A stretch of DNA of 64,000 bases from Roseinatronobacter bogoriensis DSM 18756 (GCF_004366635.1 NZ_SORN01000002.1:434001-498000), one strand, 5' to 3'. Positions 9,301 to 17,469 are shown, counted from the stretch's first letter. Notes: generated by a model not told the origin, from the letters alone. Translations and numbers: made by a program.

Positions 9301-9834
9301 CAGATCCAGCCTGACGGGGCCGCTTTCCCCCGGCGGAAAGATGTCGAAAATCCCACCGCGTATCGCAAAATCGCCCGGCTCCGTCACTGTAGGTGATTGC
9401 GAAAACCCCATGCGAACCAACCAGTTGCGCAAGGATGCTTCGTCAATCCGCCGACCCACTTCGGCACGGAAGGATGCACGCGCAACGACATCACGCGCGG
9501 GCACGCGCTGCTGCGCCGCCGACAAGGTTGTTAGCAAAATGAAAGGCCCCGGCACCCCATGTGCCAGCGCCGCAAGCGTGGCCATGCGGTTGGAAGCGAT
9601 CTCCGGATTTGGCGAGACGCGATCATAGGCCAGACAATCCCAAGCGGGAAACCGCAGCACGGTCAGGTCCGGCGCGCAAAACGACAACGCCTGCGCCATT
9701 GCCTCGGCGCGCTTGTCATCTCTGGCGACATGTATGACACTTTGCCCTGCCCGCGCCACCTCACGTGCCAGCAATTGCGCATCATAGCCTTCAGGGGCAC
9801 CGCCCATGATGATCTTTTCATGTGCTGTTGTCAT
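6394..9834 (-). CDS. mfd: Transcription-repair coupling factor Mfd
   Basis: A 1146-residue protein of the usual Mfd length. It has a UvrB-like N-terminal half, an RNA-polymerase-interacting Tudor-like domain (around SPGDLIVHVDHGVGRYTGLE), and a RecG-like translocase with Walker A GDVGFGKTEVA near residue 626 and the DEEQ box (VIDEEQHFGV) near residue 728. The motif GRVGRAKTRAYCFL marks helicase motif VI, and a TRCF C-terminal domain ends the protein. Mfd removes RNA polymerase stalled at lesions and recruits UvrA. The start at 9834 gives MTTAHEKII; a second Met ten codons in is possible. It is monocistronic or paired with the membrane gene upstream at 9889. Confidence 0.97.
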   Translation of the reverse strand: MTTAHEKIIMGGAPEGYDAQLLAREVARAGQSVIHVARDDKRAEAMAQALSFCAPDLTVLRFPAWDCLAYDRVSPNPEIASNRMATLAALAHGVPGPFILLTTLSAAQQRVPARDVVARASFRAEVGRRIDEASLRNWLVRMGFSQSPTVTEPGDFAIRGGIFDIFPPGESGPVRLDLFGDVLDGARRFDPVTQRSLEKLQVVEFAPVSEIILDDAAITRFRQNYRIEFGAATSDDPLYEAVSAGRKHQGMEHWLPFFHDRMETLFDYMQNAAVILDDQIEAARTSRWEGITDQFDARREAMRAKGRLDTVYKPCPPGLLYLDDASWLGALEGRRVIQLNPMKTAPGPGVLDAGGRAGRSFAPERLAGENVFDALAAHLEDRRKVSQVVIASHSEGARDRLSGLLEDHGATGAQMISTARDMSEGQGALYLAIWPLDAGFEAPGLTVISEQDVLGDRLVSRTKRRKRAENFLTEAQSLSPGDLIVHVDHGVGRYTGLETITAMGAPHECIALEYAGGDRLFLPVENIELLSRYGHEDGLLDKLGGGAWQAKKAKLKQRIREIADKLIRIAAERQLRKAPNFTAPDGMWEEFLARFPYAETDDQLRAIEDVLDDFDSGRPMDRLVVGDVGFGKTEVAMRAAFIAAMSGVQVAVIAPTTLLARQHYKTFADRFRGFPITVRPLSRFVSAKEASATREGLAKGTVDICIGTHALLAKGVKFANLGLLVIDEEQHFGVGHKERLKELRSDIHVLTLTATPIPRTLQLSLTGVRDLSIIQTPPVDRLAIRTYVSEFDTLTLREGLLREHYRGGQSFFVVPRIADLPEIEDFLRTHVPELSYVIANGQMPAGELDTRMNAFYDGKYDVLLATSIVESGLDIPRANTMIVHRADMFGLSQLYQIRGRVGRAKTRAYCFLTTKPRAPLTPQAQKRLKLLASLDSLGAGFNLASHDMDLRGAGNILGEEQSGHIKEVGYELYQQMLEETITKIRAGEIADVADLDGQWAPTINLGVPVLIPEDYVPDLDVRLGLYRRLSTLTTKVDLEGFAAELIDRFGKLPREVNTLLAVMRIKAECKRAGIAKFDAGPKGATIQFHNDKFANPAGLVAFVQAQNGLAKIRDNKIVVGRDWSTEKERVRGAFAIARDLAAQATK

Positions 9835-9888
9835 GCCATGCAGGTCCCTTATGACAGATATTCGTACGGCAACGTCTTAATGCGACGC

Positions 9889-10416
9889 TCAGAAGCTCAA
9901 TGCAGAGCGCGATAAGACATGTAGCATGCCCCATATGGCTGTGACGAAGATCGAGATCACACCGAGCAGTTGCACCCAGAAGCGATATCGCAGCATTGCA
10001 CGACACAGTTTCGGACCGTGCAAGGCTTCACGCTCGATGCGGAAGGACAAGCGCAATTCCAGCAACCGCACCAGCATCATCGGAAAAATCAGGAAGAACA
10101 CCGCCTGTGCAATTTCCAGCCAATACACAAATGCCAGCATGACGATCAATGTCAGAAGCGCTGCGGAAAACCCGACGATCCAATGGCCGGCCCGCCGCAT
10201 GAGCGACAGTTTTCGCCGCACGTGAATGCCAACCAGCATTTGCAGGTCATCCAGATTCTGTCCGGCATCCTTGCGCGCACGCATGATCAGATCAAAAGAG
10301 GCGCCCAGTACAAACTGGCTGGCCGCCGACCAGTACAGCGCAAGCACGATCCAGAACCAGACCGACGAAAAAGATCGCATGTCAATCAGGCTGAAGATGT
10401 TTTCCAGAAAAGCCAA
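9889..10416 (-). CDS. Small multi-spanning membrane protein, conserved in Rhodobacteraceae
   Basis: A 175-residue protein with about four hydrophobic helices (near residues 18-38, 75-98, 100-118 and 150-168) and a charged central loop. The N-terminal stretch (FSLIDMRSFSSVWFWIVLAL) resembles proteins I recall being labelled 'component of SufBCD complex' in roseobacter genomes, but I see no Fe-S or Suf-specific motif and would not assert that function. The frame begins with TTG at 10416 preceded by an aaagg ribosome-binding site; a Met at residue 13 is an alternative. It lies 54 bases upstream of mfd on the same strand. Confidence 0.7.
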   Translation of the reverse strand: MAFLENIFSLIDMRSFSSVWFWIVLALYWSAASQFVLGASFDLIMRARKDAGQNLDDLQMLVGIHVRRKLSLMRRAGHWIVGFSAALLTLIVMLAFVYWLEIAQAVFFLIFPMMLVRLLELRLSFRIEREALHGPKLCRAMLRYRFWVQLLGVISIFVTAIWGMLHVLSRSALSF

Positions 10417-10636
10417 AATGCCTTTGCCCTGCTGCTGCCTGCCTTGTCCCTACATGCAACGCCGCGCAAGGCAGCGCAAGCAGACAAAACCCGGCGCGTG
10501 GTGGAAACACGCTTCAAAAGGTGGCGCTACCATTGGAAGATTGCGCTAACGACATTCCATGTGACGGTTTTCGCCCTTTTTTCGACAGCTTGTGCTGGCT
10601 ATACCGACCCCAACGGCACAGCGCGGAGTATCTGGG

Positions 10637-11641
10637 ATGACCATCACAATCGGGATTAACGGTTTCGGGCGGATCGGACGTTGCACCTTGGCGCACATAG
10701 CCGAAAGCGCACGCAATGACGTCGAGGTGGTGAAGATCAACGCGACCGGGCCGATCGAGACCAACGCCCATCTTCTGAAATATGACTCGGTTCATGGCCG
10801 CTTCCCCGGATCGATCCGGGTTGATGGCGACACGCTGGATCTGGGGCGCGGGCCGATCAAGGTCATGTCAACCTATGACCCGAACGAGCTGGATTGGGAC
10901 GGCGTTGATGTGGTGATGGAATGCACCGGCAAATTCAATGACCGTGACAAGGCGGCGGTTCACCTGTCACGCGGTGCCAGCCGCGTGCTGGTGTCAGCCC
11001 CTGCAAAGAACGCCGACGCGACCATCGTTTACGGCGTGAACCACCGCCTGCTGCGCCCCGAGCATCTGGTCGTATCGAATGGATCATGCACAACCAACTG
11101 TCTTGCCCCGCTTGCCAAGGTGTTGAATGACGCGATTGGCATTGAATCGGGGATCATGACCACCGTGCACAGCTATACTGGCGACCAGCCTACACTGGAC
11201 CGCCGCCATAAGGACTTGTATCGCGCGCGCGCAGCCGCCATGGCAATGATCCCCACCTCGACCGGGGCCGCGAAAGCCTTGGGCGAAGTGCTGCCGGAAC
11301 TGGCGGGCAAGCTGGACGGAACCGCCCTGCGCGTGCCCACCCCGAATGTCAGCGCGGTCGATCTGACCTTTCAGGCTGCCCGTGATGTGACGGTAGAGGA
11401 TGTGAACGAGATCGTGCGCGAAGCCGCAGCCGGGGCAATGGGCGCTGTGCTGTCCTATGACCCGGAACCGAAAGTCTCCATCGACTTCAATCATACGCCC
11501 TATTCCTCCATCTTTGCCCCGGATCAGACCAAGGTTGTGGGCCGCCGCACTGTGCGCGTGCTGGCGTGGTATGACAATGAATGGGGCTTTTCGTGCCGCA
11601 TGGCCGATGTCGCCGCCGCAATGGGGCGCCTGATTCACTAA
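10637..11641 (+). CDS. gap: Glyceraldehyde-3-phosphate dehydrogenase, GapB-like (predicted NADP preference)
   Basis: A 334-residue type I GAPDH. The nucleotide-binding glycine motif INGFGRIGR is at 7-15, the catalytic Cys sits in SNGSCTTNCLAP, and the C-terminal WYDNEWGF is intact. At residue 36, where NAD-specific enzymes carry Asp, this protein has Ala (VVKINATGP). It also shares LLKYDSVHGR, TGKFNDRDKA and WGFSCR with what I recall of Bacillus GapB. This suggests a gluconeogenic, NADP-using enzyme; that is inference. The frame is open upstream, but the ATG at 10637 with a gcggag ribosome-binding site gives the normal family N-terminus. A terminator follows at 11669. Confidence 0.95.
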   Translation: MTITIGINGFGRIGRCTLAHIAESARNDVEVVKINATGPIETNAHLLKYDSVHGRFPGSIRVDGDTLDLGRGPIKVMSTYDPNELDWDGVDVVMECTGKFNDRDKAAVHLSRGASRVLVSAPAKNADATIVYGVNHRLLRPEHLVVSNGSCTTNCLAPLAKVLNDAIGIESGIMTTVHSYTGDQPTLDRRHKDLYRARAAAMAMIPTSTGAAKALGEVLPELAGKLDGTALRVPTPNVSAVDLTFQAARDVTVEDVNEIVREAAAGAMGAVLSYDPEPKVSIDFNHTPYSSIFAPDQTKVVGRRTVRVLAWYDNEWGFSCRMADVAAAMGRLIH

Positions 11642-11668
11642 GCGCGATCCAGATATCTGAACCTCTCA

Positions 11669-11697
11669 GACCCCGTCAGCCCGCTGGCGGGGTCTTT
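11669..11697 (+). terminator. Terminator after the first GAPDH gene
   Basis: A GC-rich inverted repeat (11669-11675 with 11688-11694) followed by a short T-run, 28 bases past the gap stop. Confidence 0.8.
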
Positions 11698-11771
11698 GAT
11701 TGTGATGATTTGTCGCCTTTCATCATCTGCGCATGCAAGATATATATTCACAAAATCAAAGAGGTCTATTC

Positions 11772-12185
11772 ATGCGCCATATTGCCCTGTCCCTGCTTGC
11801 AGTGTTTCTGTTTATTACACCCGCGACAGCGCAGCAGGTATATACGGCGGAACCATCAGCACAGCAGTTACAGGACGTGCCGGTCTTGCTTGTCGATATT
11901 CGTCAGCCGCAAGAATGGGTCGAAACTGGCGTCTTGCCAAATGCATTACTTCTGACTTTCAATGGTCCGGCAAGTTTTCTGCAACAGTTGCAGCCCCATC
12001 TGCAACCGGGCCAACCCGTCGCCCTGATTTGCCGGACAGGAAACCGCACTGCACGCGCCGCGCAAATGATCGCCCCGTCACTCGATGTGCCTGTGATTGA
12101 CGTGGCCGGTGGTATTTTCCGGCTTTTGGACGCAGGCTATCAGCCTGCTACCCCCACACGCGCACAGGGCTGCACTATCTGCTAA
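11772..12185 (+). CDS. Periplasmic single-domain rhodanese
   Basis: A 137-residue secreted sulfurtransferase. Residues 1-20 are a Sec signal peptide ending in TPATAQ. The single rhodanese domain has the entry motif VLLVDIRQPQEWVETGVLPNA and an active-site loop CRTGNRT whose Cys would carry the persulfide. Two further Cys close the chain (GCTIC). A longer frame begins at 11733, but the ATG at 11772 has a GAGG ribosome-binding site at the right spacing and starts the signal peptide. It is wedged between the two gap genes with its own upstream terminator, so a metabolic link to them is not evident. Confidence 0.88.
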   Translation: MRHIALSLLAVFLFITPATAQQVYTAEPSAQQLQDVPVLLVDIRQPQEWVETGVLPNALLLTFNGPASFLQQLQPHLQPGQPVALICRTGNRTARAAQMIAPSLDVPVIDVAGGIFRLLDAGYQPATPTRAQGCTIC

Positions 12186-12272
12186 TATGCTATGGTATGA
12201 GCTGTGTTACAGGCTTGAATTCTGGCGGTGCTTTGTGTTAGCGCAAACACACCTATACGCGAGGAGAGGACA

Positions 12273-13274
12273 ATGACCACACGTCTTGCAATCAACGGGT
12301 TTGGCCGGATCGGGCGACTTGTGCTGCGCGCTCTGGTAGAGCAGCAGAGCAATGATCTTGAGATCGTCGCGATCAACGATCTTGGCCCGGTCGAAAGCAA
12401 TGCGCATTTGCTTCGGTTCGACTCGGTTCATGGTCGTTTTCCATCCGAGGTGACTGTGAATGGCAACAGTATTGATGTCGGGCGCGGCCCCATCAGAGTC
12501 ACATCAGAGCGCAACCCCGCAGACCTGCCTTGGGACGATATTGATATCGTTCTGGAATGCACTGGTATCTTTACGGATGCCGATAAGGCCGGGTTGCATC
12601 TGTCGCGCGCAGGCAAGGTGCTTGTGTCGGCACCATCAAAAGGCGCGGACAAAACCATCGTTTACGGTGTCAATCATGACAGCCTGACGGCAGGCGACAG
12701 GATTGTGTCAAACGGGTCCTGCACAACCAATTGTCTGGCCCCTGTGGCCAAGGTGCTGAACGATGCGGTCGGTATTTCGCGCGGGTTCATGACCACGATC
12801 CACAGCTATACCGGCGACCAGCCCACCTTGGACACGATGCACAAAGACATGTATCGCGCCCGCGCCGCCGCCATGAGTATGATACCCACAAGCACAGGGG
12901 CGGCCAAGGCTGTTGGTCTGGTTCTGCCTGAGTTGGCAGGCAAACTTGACGGTGTTGCGATCCGCGTCCCCACGCCGAACGTCTCGGCGGTGGACCTGAC
13001 ATTTGAGGCTGCGCGCGATGTCACTGTTGAAGGCATCAACGATGCGATCATTGCTGCCGCCAAATCTGGCCCACTGAAAGGCGTGCTCGGCGTGACCGAT
13101 CAGCCCAATGTCTCGACGGATTTCAATCACGACCCACATTCGTCAATCTTCCATCTGGACCAGACCAAAGTTTTAGAGGGGCGCATGGTGCGTATCCTCG
13201 CCTGGTATGATAATGAGTGGGGCTTTTCAAACCGGATGCTAGACACCGCCTTGGCGATGGCAAAAGCCAGCTAA
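12273..13274 (+). CDS. gap: Glyceraldehyde-3-phosphate dehydrogenase, NAD-type
   Basis: A 333-residue type I GAPDH closely similar to the one at 10637 across its whole length. It has INGFGRIGR at 7-15, the catalytic SNGSCTTNCLAP and the WYDNEWGF ending. It carries Asp at residue 36 (IVAINDLGP), the residue that clashes with the NADP 2'-phosphate, so it is expected to be the NAD-dependent glycolytic enzyme. The ATG at 12273 has a strong Shine-Dalgarno (aggagagg) and gives the usual N-terminus; a longer in-frame extension upstream is not needed. A strong terminator follows at 13297. Confidence 0.96.
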   Translation: MTTRLAINGFGRIGRLVLRALVEQQSNDLEIVAINDLGPVESNAHLLRFDSVHGRFPSEVTVNGNSIDVGRGPIRVTSERNPADLPWDDIDIVLECTGIFTDADKAGLHLSRAGKVLVSAPSKGADKTIVYGVNHDSLTAGDRIVSNGSCTTNCLAPVAKVLNDAVGISRGFMTTIHSYTGDQPTLDTMHKDMYRARAAAMSMIPTSTGAAKAVGLVLPELAGKLDGVAIRVPTPNVSAVDLTFEAARDVTVEGINDAIIAAAKSGPLKGVLGVTDQPNVSTDFNHDPHSSIFHLDQTKVLEGRMVRILAWYDNEWGFSNRMLDTALAMAKAS

Positions 13275-13296
13275 TTCCTTGTATTTCAAACGCATA

Positions 13297-13330
13297 AGGC
13301 CGCATTTCTCAAATGCGGCCTAGTTTATTT
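13297..13330 (+). terminator. Terminator after the second GAPDH gene
   Basis: A perfect 11-bp stem (13297-13307 with 13311-13321), 3-base loop, then an AT-rich tail ending in T-runs. Confidence 0.9.
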
Positions 13331-13492
13331 GTGCCGTTAGTCATCCTCTCAGGGTGAGAGTTTTTTACATAGCAGCGCTAACATATGCGCTGGCCGCAAC
13401 TCGGGCTTGCAGACCTGACCATTGCGCTGCGCCGCAGCATGGCCCATCTTCAAGGTCAAAGAGAGATCAGGTTTACAACTATGGAGGTCGCA

Positions 13493-13654
13493 ATGACACT
13501 TCTTCAACGCATCCAGAACCGCTTGCGCAAGCGCGCAGCCTATAGCCGCACGAAATCAGCGCTGCGAAACATGCCGCTGGAAGTCGCGATTGATCTGGAC
13601 CTGTACAAGCCCGATGCTGACAAGATCGCGGCGCGTGCGGTGTACGGACACTAG
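13493..13654 (+). CDS. Small DUF1127-like protein
   Basis: A 53-residue basic protein. The segment RTKSALRNMPLEVAIDLDL followed by DADKIAARAVYG resembles DUF1127 (YjiS-like) peptides of Rhodobacteraceae, several of which are known in related bacteria to bind RNA or affect phosphate and RNA metabolism; the role here is unproven. The ATG at 13493 is chosen because GGAGG lies 5 bases upstream, although the frame is open to 13385. It is divergent in function from its neighbours and ends 24 bases before the convergent coaD stop. Confidence 0.75.
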   Translation: MTLLQRIQNRLRKRAAYSRTKSALRNMPLEVAIDLDLYKPDADKIAARAVYGH

Positions 13655-13678
13655 GCCCATCATCCCGGGCGAACGCTT

Positions 13679-14176
13679 TCAGCTGGCCGCATATCTTGCC
13701 AACAACGCTTCGCGGATTGGGGGAGAGACGAATTTTGACACATCTCCCCCAAGACGCGCGATTTCCTTGACCAGCTTTGACGCAATCGCCTGATGGCGGG
13801 CCTCTGCCATCAGAAACACCGTCTCGATACTGTCATCCATCGCGCGGTTCATTCCAACCATCTGGAATTCATACTCGAAATCGGTGACGGCACGAAGTCC
13901 GCGAATGATGATGGACGCGCCCACATCACGCGCGCAGTCGATCAGCAGGTTCTCGAACGGATGGGCCACAATCTCGACCCCGGTGCTTTCATTAAGATCA
14001 GCGACTTCTGCCTCGATCATTGCAACGCGTTCTTCCAGTGTGAACAGCGGGCCCTTATCCCGATTGATCGCAACGCCGATAACCAGCCTGTCGACAAGCT
14101 GCGCGGCGCGGGTGATGATATCACGATGGCCCAGCGTCAGCGGATCAAAAGTTCCCGGATACAGTCCGATGCGCAT
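13679..14176 (-). CDS. coaD: Phosphopantetheine adenylyltransferase CoaD
   Basis: A 165-residue nucleotidyltransferase that makes dephospho-CoA from 4'-phosphopantetheine and ATP, the penultimate CoA step. The N-terminal MRIGLYPGTFDPLTLGHRDI holds the ligand-binding TFDP and the (T/L)xGH motif. IIRGLRAVTDFEYEFQM is the conserved central stretch, and the C-terminal region has the expected ASKLVKEIARLGGDVSKFV. An ATG at 14182 is also in frame, but the purine-rich gaggggag lies directly against it, so the ATG six bases later (14176) has the better spacing. Confidence 0.96.
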   Translation of the reverse strand: MRIGLYPGTFDPLTLGHRDIITRAAQLVDRLVIGVAINRDKGPLFTLEERVAMIEAEVADLNESTGVEIVAHPFENLLIDCARDVGASIIIRGLRAVTDFEYEFQMVGMNRAMDDSIETVFLMAEARHQAIASKLVKEIARLGGDVSKFVSPPIREALLARYAAS

Positions 14177-14263
14177 CCGCATCTCCCCTCATGTCTTCTG
14201 TGCTGAGGGGACGCAACTATATTGCGCGCCGATATGCAAGCCGATTGCTGCGAAATGCCGCAC

Positions 14264-14698
14264 TCAATACCCCATGATCATGCCGGTCAGCGCATCTTTT
14301 TCCAACTGCAACTCTGACAACTTGGCCGCGACCACATCCCCGATCGAGATCAGACCAATCATTTCATCGCCCTTCATGACCGGAAGGTGGCGAAAGCGCT
14401 TTTGCGTCATCGTTTGCAAAACCAGATCCGTGCTGTCCTCCAGGCTGCATCCGAAAACACTGCGCGTCATCACGTTGTCAACGCTTTCGGTCAGACACGC
14501 CTCACCGCGTTTGGCCAGTTCGCGCACAATGTCACGTTCCGACAAAATTCCGGCAACGCTTTTTCCATCCACCGATACGACCACCGCACCAATACGCTTG
14601 TCCGCCAACATCTTGGCAGCATCGGCCAGCGATGTGCCGGGGCTGATGGTAACGACACCCTCATGGGGCTTGTTGCGGATGATCTGGCTGACAAGCAT
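14264..14698 (-). CDS. CBS-pair domain protein
   Basis: A 144-residue cytoplasmic protein consisting almost entirely of two CBS domains (about residues 8-65 and 73-130), with typical GAVVVSVDGKSVAGILSERDIVRELAKRG and FRHLPVMKGDEMIGLISIGDVV segments. CBS pairs bind adenosine nucleotides or similar ligands and usually act as regulatory modules. Stand-alone proteins of this kind are common in alphaproteobacteria; the partner is not shown by the context, since coaD and dgt on either side are not obvious targets. Confidence 0.9.
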   Translation of the reverse strand: MLVSQIIRNKPHEGVVTISPGTSLADAAKMLADKRIGAVVVSVDGKSVAGILSERDIVRELAKRGEACLTESVDNVMTRSVFGCSLEDSTDLVLQTMTQKRFRHLPVMKGDEMIGLISIGDVVAAKLSELQLEKDALTGMIMGY

Positions 14699-14932
14699 GA
14701 AACGAACCTCCCGTTTGTGGTCACGCAGTATAGCTGGAACTGCGACATTCTGTCCAAGGTCCGCTAGTCACGCCCTCTGTGTCAAGTGCAATAAAGCCCC
14801 ATTGAGCTGGATAACGATTCTTGCGATCAAAACCAGTTCAGGCACAAGCATCGCCGTCATCAGCTACAGGACTTGCCTCCCAATCGGGTTGTTGCCGGGT
14901 TTTCGCCCGGGCGACCGCAGGTCTGCCCCGCC

Positions 14933-16141
14933 TTACAGGTAGCGTTCGGTCAGAGGTTTTTCGCCACGGATCAGGCGGGCATGTTCCTGAATGGCGAAAC
15001 GATCTGTCATTCCAGACACGTAATCCGCCACAATCCGCGCCAGTTCAGTGTCGCTATAGGCCGCATCCATATCCTGCCGCCATTCAGCAGGCAAAAGGTC
15101 CGGCTGCTTCATGAACAACGGGAACAACTCTCGCACCATCGTCGTCACCTGGGCGCGCATTTCGACCACCGATGGCGCACGATACATCCTGTTGAACAGG
15201 AATTGCCGGATGACCTTCAATTCGCGGAACAACCGGTCAGAAAACCGAATGATCGTCAGGTTCAGATCACGAATATCCTGTGCGTGGGTCAGATTGGCCG
15301 GACCCAGCCGTGTATCAGCCACCAGCAAGACATCCTCGACCATCACCCCAAAGACACGGCGCAAGGCCTCGTGCCGGCGGCGCATGACGTCAAGGCCGGG
15401 GTAAAGCCTGTCCACCTCGGCAAAGGCCGGTCCGGTGATTGGCAGCTCCATCAGGTCAGCCTCGGTAAACAGGCCAGAGCGCAGGCCATCATGCAGGTCG
15501 TGGTGATTATAAGCAATGTCGTCGGCAATGGCGGCCACCTGCGCCTCGGCACTGGCATAGCCGTGCAACTCCAGATCAAATGCTGCATTGCATTCGACAA
15601 GTGCGTAAGGAAGGGCATCGCCTTTCAACGGGGCTCCATCCTCATGCGCGACGGGTCCGTTATGTTTGGCAATTCCTTCCAGCGTTTCCCATGTCAGGTT
15701 CAGACCGTCAAAATCAGCGTAATGGCGCTCCAGCAAGGTGACGATGCGCAATGCCTGTGCATTGTGGTCAAATCCCCCATAAGGGGCCATCAGGTCGCTC
15801 AGGGCATCTTCACCTGTATGGCCGAAAGGGGGATGGCCCAGATCATGCGCCAGCGCGATGGCTTCGGCCAGATCCGTATTCAGCCCCAGCGCCCCTGCAA
15901 GGGTCCGCGCGACCTGCGCCACTTCAATGGAATGGGTCAGGCGGGTGCGGTAGTAATCCCCTTCATGCTCTATGAAAACCTGTGTCTTATGCTTCAGTCT
16001 GCGAAAGGCGCTGGAATGGATAATCCGATCACGGTCACGCTGAAAAGCAGAGCGGAAGGTGCTCATCGCTTCGGGGTGCAACCGCCCCCGCGAATCTTCG
16101 GGCCGCGTAGCATAGGGTTTGAGCATTTCATCTCCAGCCAT
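14933..16141 (-). CDS. dgt: Deoxyguanosinetriphosphate triphosphohydrolase-like protein
   Basis: A 402-residue HD-domain protein of the dGTPase family that hydrolyses dNTPs to nucleosides and triphosphate. The metal-binding residues appear in RLTHSIEVAQVAR and HDLGHPPFGHTGEDAL, with the later DDIAYNHHDLHDGL segment. The N-terminal signature SSAFRRLKHKTQVF is also conserved in the type 2 dGTPase-like subfamily. The ATG at 16141 is 65 bases from the divergent Fe-S carrier gene, so the two share a promoter region. Downstream, 14700-14932 shows no convincing gene. Confidence 0.93.
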   Translation of the reverse strand: MAGDEMLKPYATRPEDSRGRLHPEAMSTFRSAFQRDRDRIIHSSAFRRLKHKTQVFIEHEGDYYRTRLTHSIEVAQVARTLAGALGLNTDLAEAIALAHDLGHPPFGHTGEDALSDLMAPYGGFDHNAQALRIVTLLERHYADFDGLNLTWETLEGIAKHNGPVAHEDGAPLKGDALPYALVECNAAFDLELHGYASAEAQVAAIADDIAYNHHDLHDGLRSGLFTEADLMELPITGPAFAEVDRLYPGLDVMRRRHEALRRVFGVMVEDVLLVADTRLGPANLTHAQDIRDLNLTIIRFSDRLFRELKVIRQFLFNRMYRAPSVVEMRAQVTTMVRELFPLFMKQPDLLPAEWRQDMDAAYSDTELARIVADYVSGMTDRFAIQEHARLIRGEKPLTERYL

Positions 16142-16206
16142 CTTGTCGAACGCTGCCTGTTCGCTTATATCAGAGCAAAGTAATCGGAAATAGAAACAGG
16201 AACATC

Positions 16207-16539
16207 ATGGCCCTGACCCTGCCTCCCCGTGTGAGTGACCGAGCCTTTGCCCGTCTGGCCGAGATTGCCGAAGATACGGGCGAGGTCAAGGCCCTGCGCG
16301 TCGCTGTTGATGGCGGCGGGTGTTCCGGTTTTCAATATGATATCCGATTTGACGAACCCAGCGCGGATGATCTTGTTCTGGAAAAAGACGGTCAGAAAGT
16401 CCTGATTGATCCAGTGTCGCTGCCCTTTCTGGAAAATGCCGTTGTCGATTTTGCTGAAGAACTGATCGGATCGCGCTTTGTCATCGACAATCCGAATGCC
16501 TCGTCCAGTTGCGGCTGTGGCATCAGCTTCTCTATGTAG
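16207..16539 (+). CDS. A-type iron-sulfur carrier (HesB/IscA/ErpA family)
   Basis: A 110-residue protein with the three conserved cysteines of A-type carriers at C39 (GGGCSGFQY), C102 and C104 (SSCGCGISF). Such proteins accept Fe-S clusters from the scaffold and hand them to apo-enzymes. The sequence is nearer to the ErpA/IscA-type stand-alone carriers than to SufA in an operon, as no other suf or isc gene is adjacent. In this window IspH and RlmN are examples of cluster-dependent clients. It is divergent from dgt. Confidence 0.93.
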   Translation: MALTLPPRVSDRAFARLAEIAEDTGEVKALRVAVDGGGCSGFQYDIRFDEPSADDLVLEKDGQKVLIDPVSLPFLENAVVDFAEELIGSRFVIDNPNASSSCGCGISFSM

Positions 16540-16652
16540 TTTGCCCGCAAATCGAACATAACGGAAAGTTTGTTCCCGAGTGATGCGCCACAGGTTGACC
16601 TCAGGATAAGACTGGCCCACCTTCAGCCCAAAGTCGGTTGGGAGGGCTGAGA

Positions 16653-17270
16653 TTGAAACCGGAAGCTATCACCTCAAGCTATCGCCGTTGGGCGCCAATT
16701 TATGATTTCACATTTGGCCGGATCACCAATACCGGTCGTCGCCATGCCACCAAAGTTGCGAACACCATCGGCGGGCGCGTTCTGGAAGTCGGCGTGGGCA
16801 CCGGATTGGCCCTGCCCTATTACAACCCGTCTGTCGAAGTGACCGGTATTGATTTCTCCGAAGACATGCTGATCCGCGCCCGCGCCAAGGTCGCGGAAGA
16901 GAAGCTTGGCCATGTCCGCGAATTACGCCAGATGGATGCGCGCGAGCTGGATTTCCCCGATGCGAGTTTCGACACAGTTGTGGCGATGCACCTGATCTCG
17001 GTCGTTCCCGACCCAGAGAGGGTCATGGCTGAAATGGCGCGGGTGTGCAAACCCGGCGGACAGATTTTGCTGGTCAATCATTTTGCGCGCGATGAAGGCT
17101 GGCTTGCCTGGTTGGAACGCAAATTTGCCCCTTTTGCCGACTGGATGGGGTGGCATTCCAATTTCCCGAAAGATCGTGTGCTTGGCGTGCAGGAGCTACA
17201 ACTTATGGAAGACAAGCCTTTGACCAGCCTTGGCATGTTTACATTCCTGCGCATGGAGAAAGCGGCTTGA
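16653..17270 (+). CDS. pmtA: Phosphatidylethanolamine N-methyltransferase PmtA (Rhodobacter type)
   Basis: A 205-residue class I SAM-dependent methyltransferase. The SAM-binding motif I VLEVGVGTG is at 43-51, with acidic VTGIDFSEDM after it. The N-terminal SSYRRWAPIYDFTFGRITNTGRR matches my memory of the Rhodobacter PmtA that converts phosphatidylethanolamine stepwise to phosphatidylcholine. The frame extends to a TTG at 16638, but the TTG at 16653 lies six bases after a gggagg ribosome-binding site and gives the expected length. Generic Ubi/Coq methyltransferase function is the alternative. Confidence 0.82.
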   Translation: MKPEAITSSYRRWAPIYDFTFGRITNTGRRHATKVANTIGGRVLEVGVGTGLALPYYNPSVEVTGIDFSEDMLIRARAKVAEEKLGHVRELRQMDARELDFPDASFDTVVAMHLISVVPDPERVMAEMARVCKPGGQILLVNHFARDEGWLAWLERKFAPFADWMGWHSNFPKDRVLGVQELQLMEDKPLTSLGMFTFLRMEKAA

Positions 17271-17469
17271 GGGCAGATCGCATCGCATAGCCTGTTGCCC
17301 TGGTCGCTCAGGGATTGAGTTGCAAAGCTGCCCTCGCCAGTTTCGGGCCGATATCCAAGCCCAGCTTCGCGCATTGGCGCACGATTACCGGCAGTGTCGC
17401 TCAAGCCAGGGGTTGCCCCCCTGCGCTTGCTGACCTAAACAATTTCCTGAACAGCAAGAGCAAGGCCGC

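Noticed and set aside
14873..16183. 436-residue frame antisense to dgt
   Set aside because: The dgt frame carries clear HD-domain motifs; the antisense frame has none and starts without a proper site.
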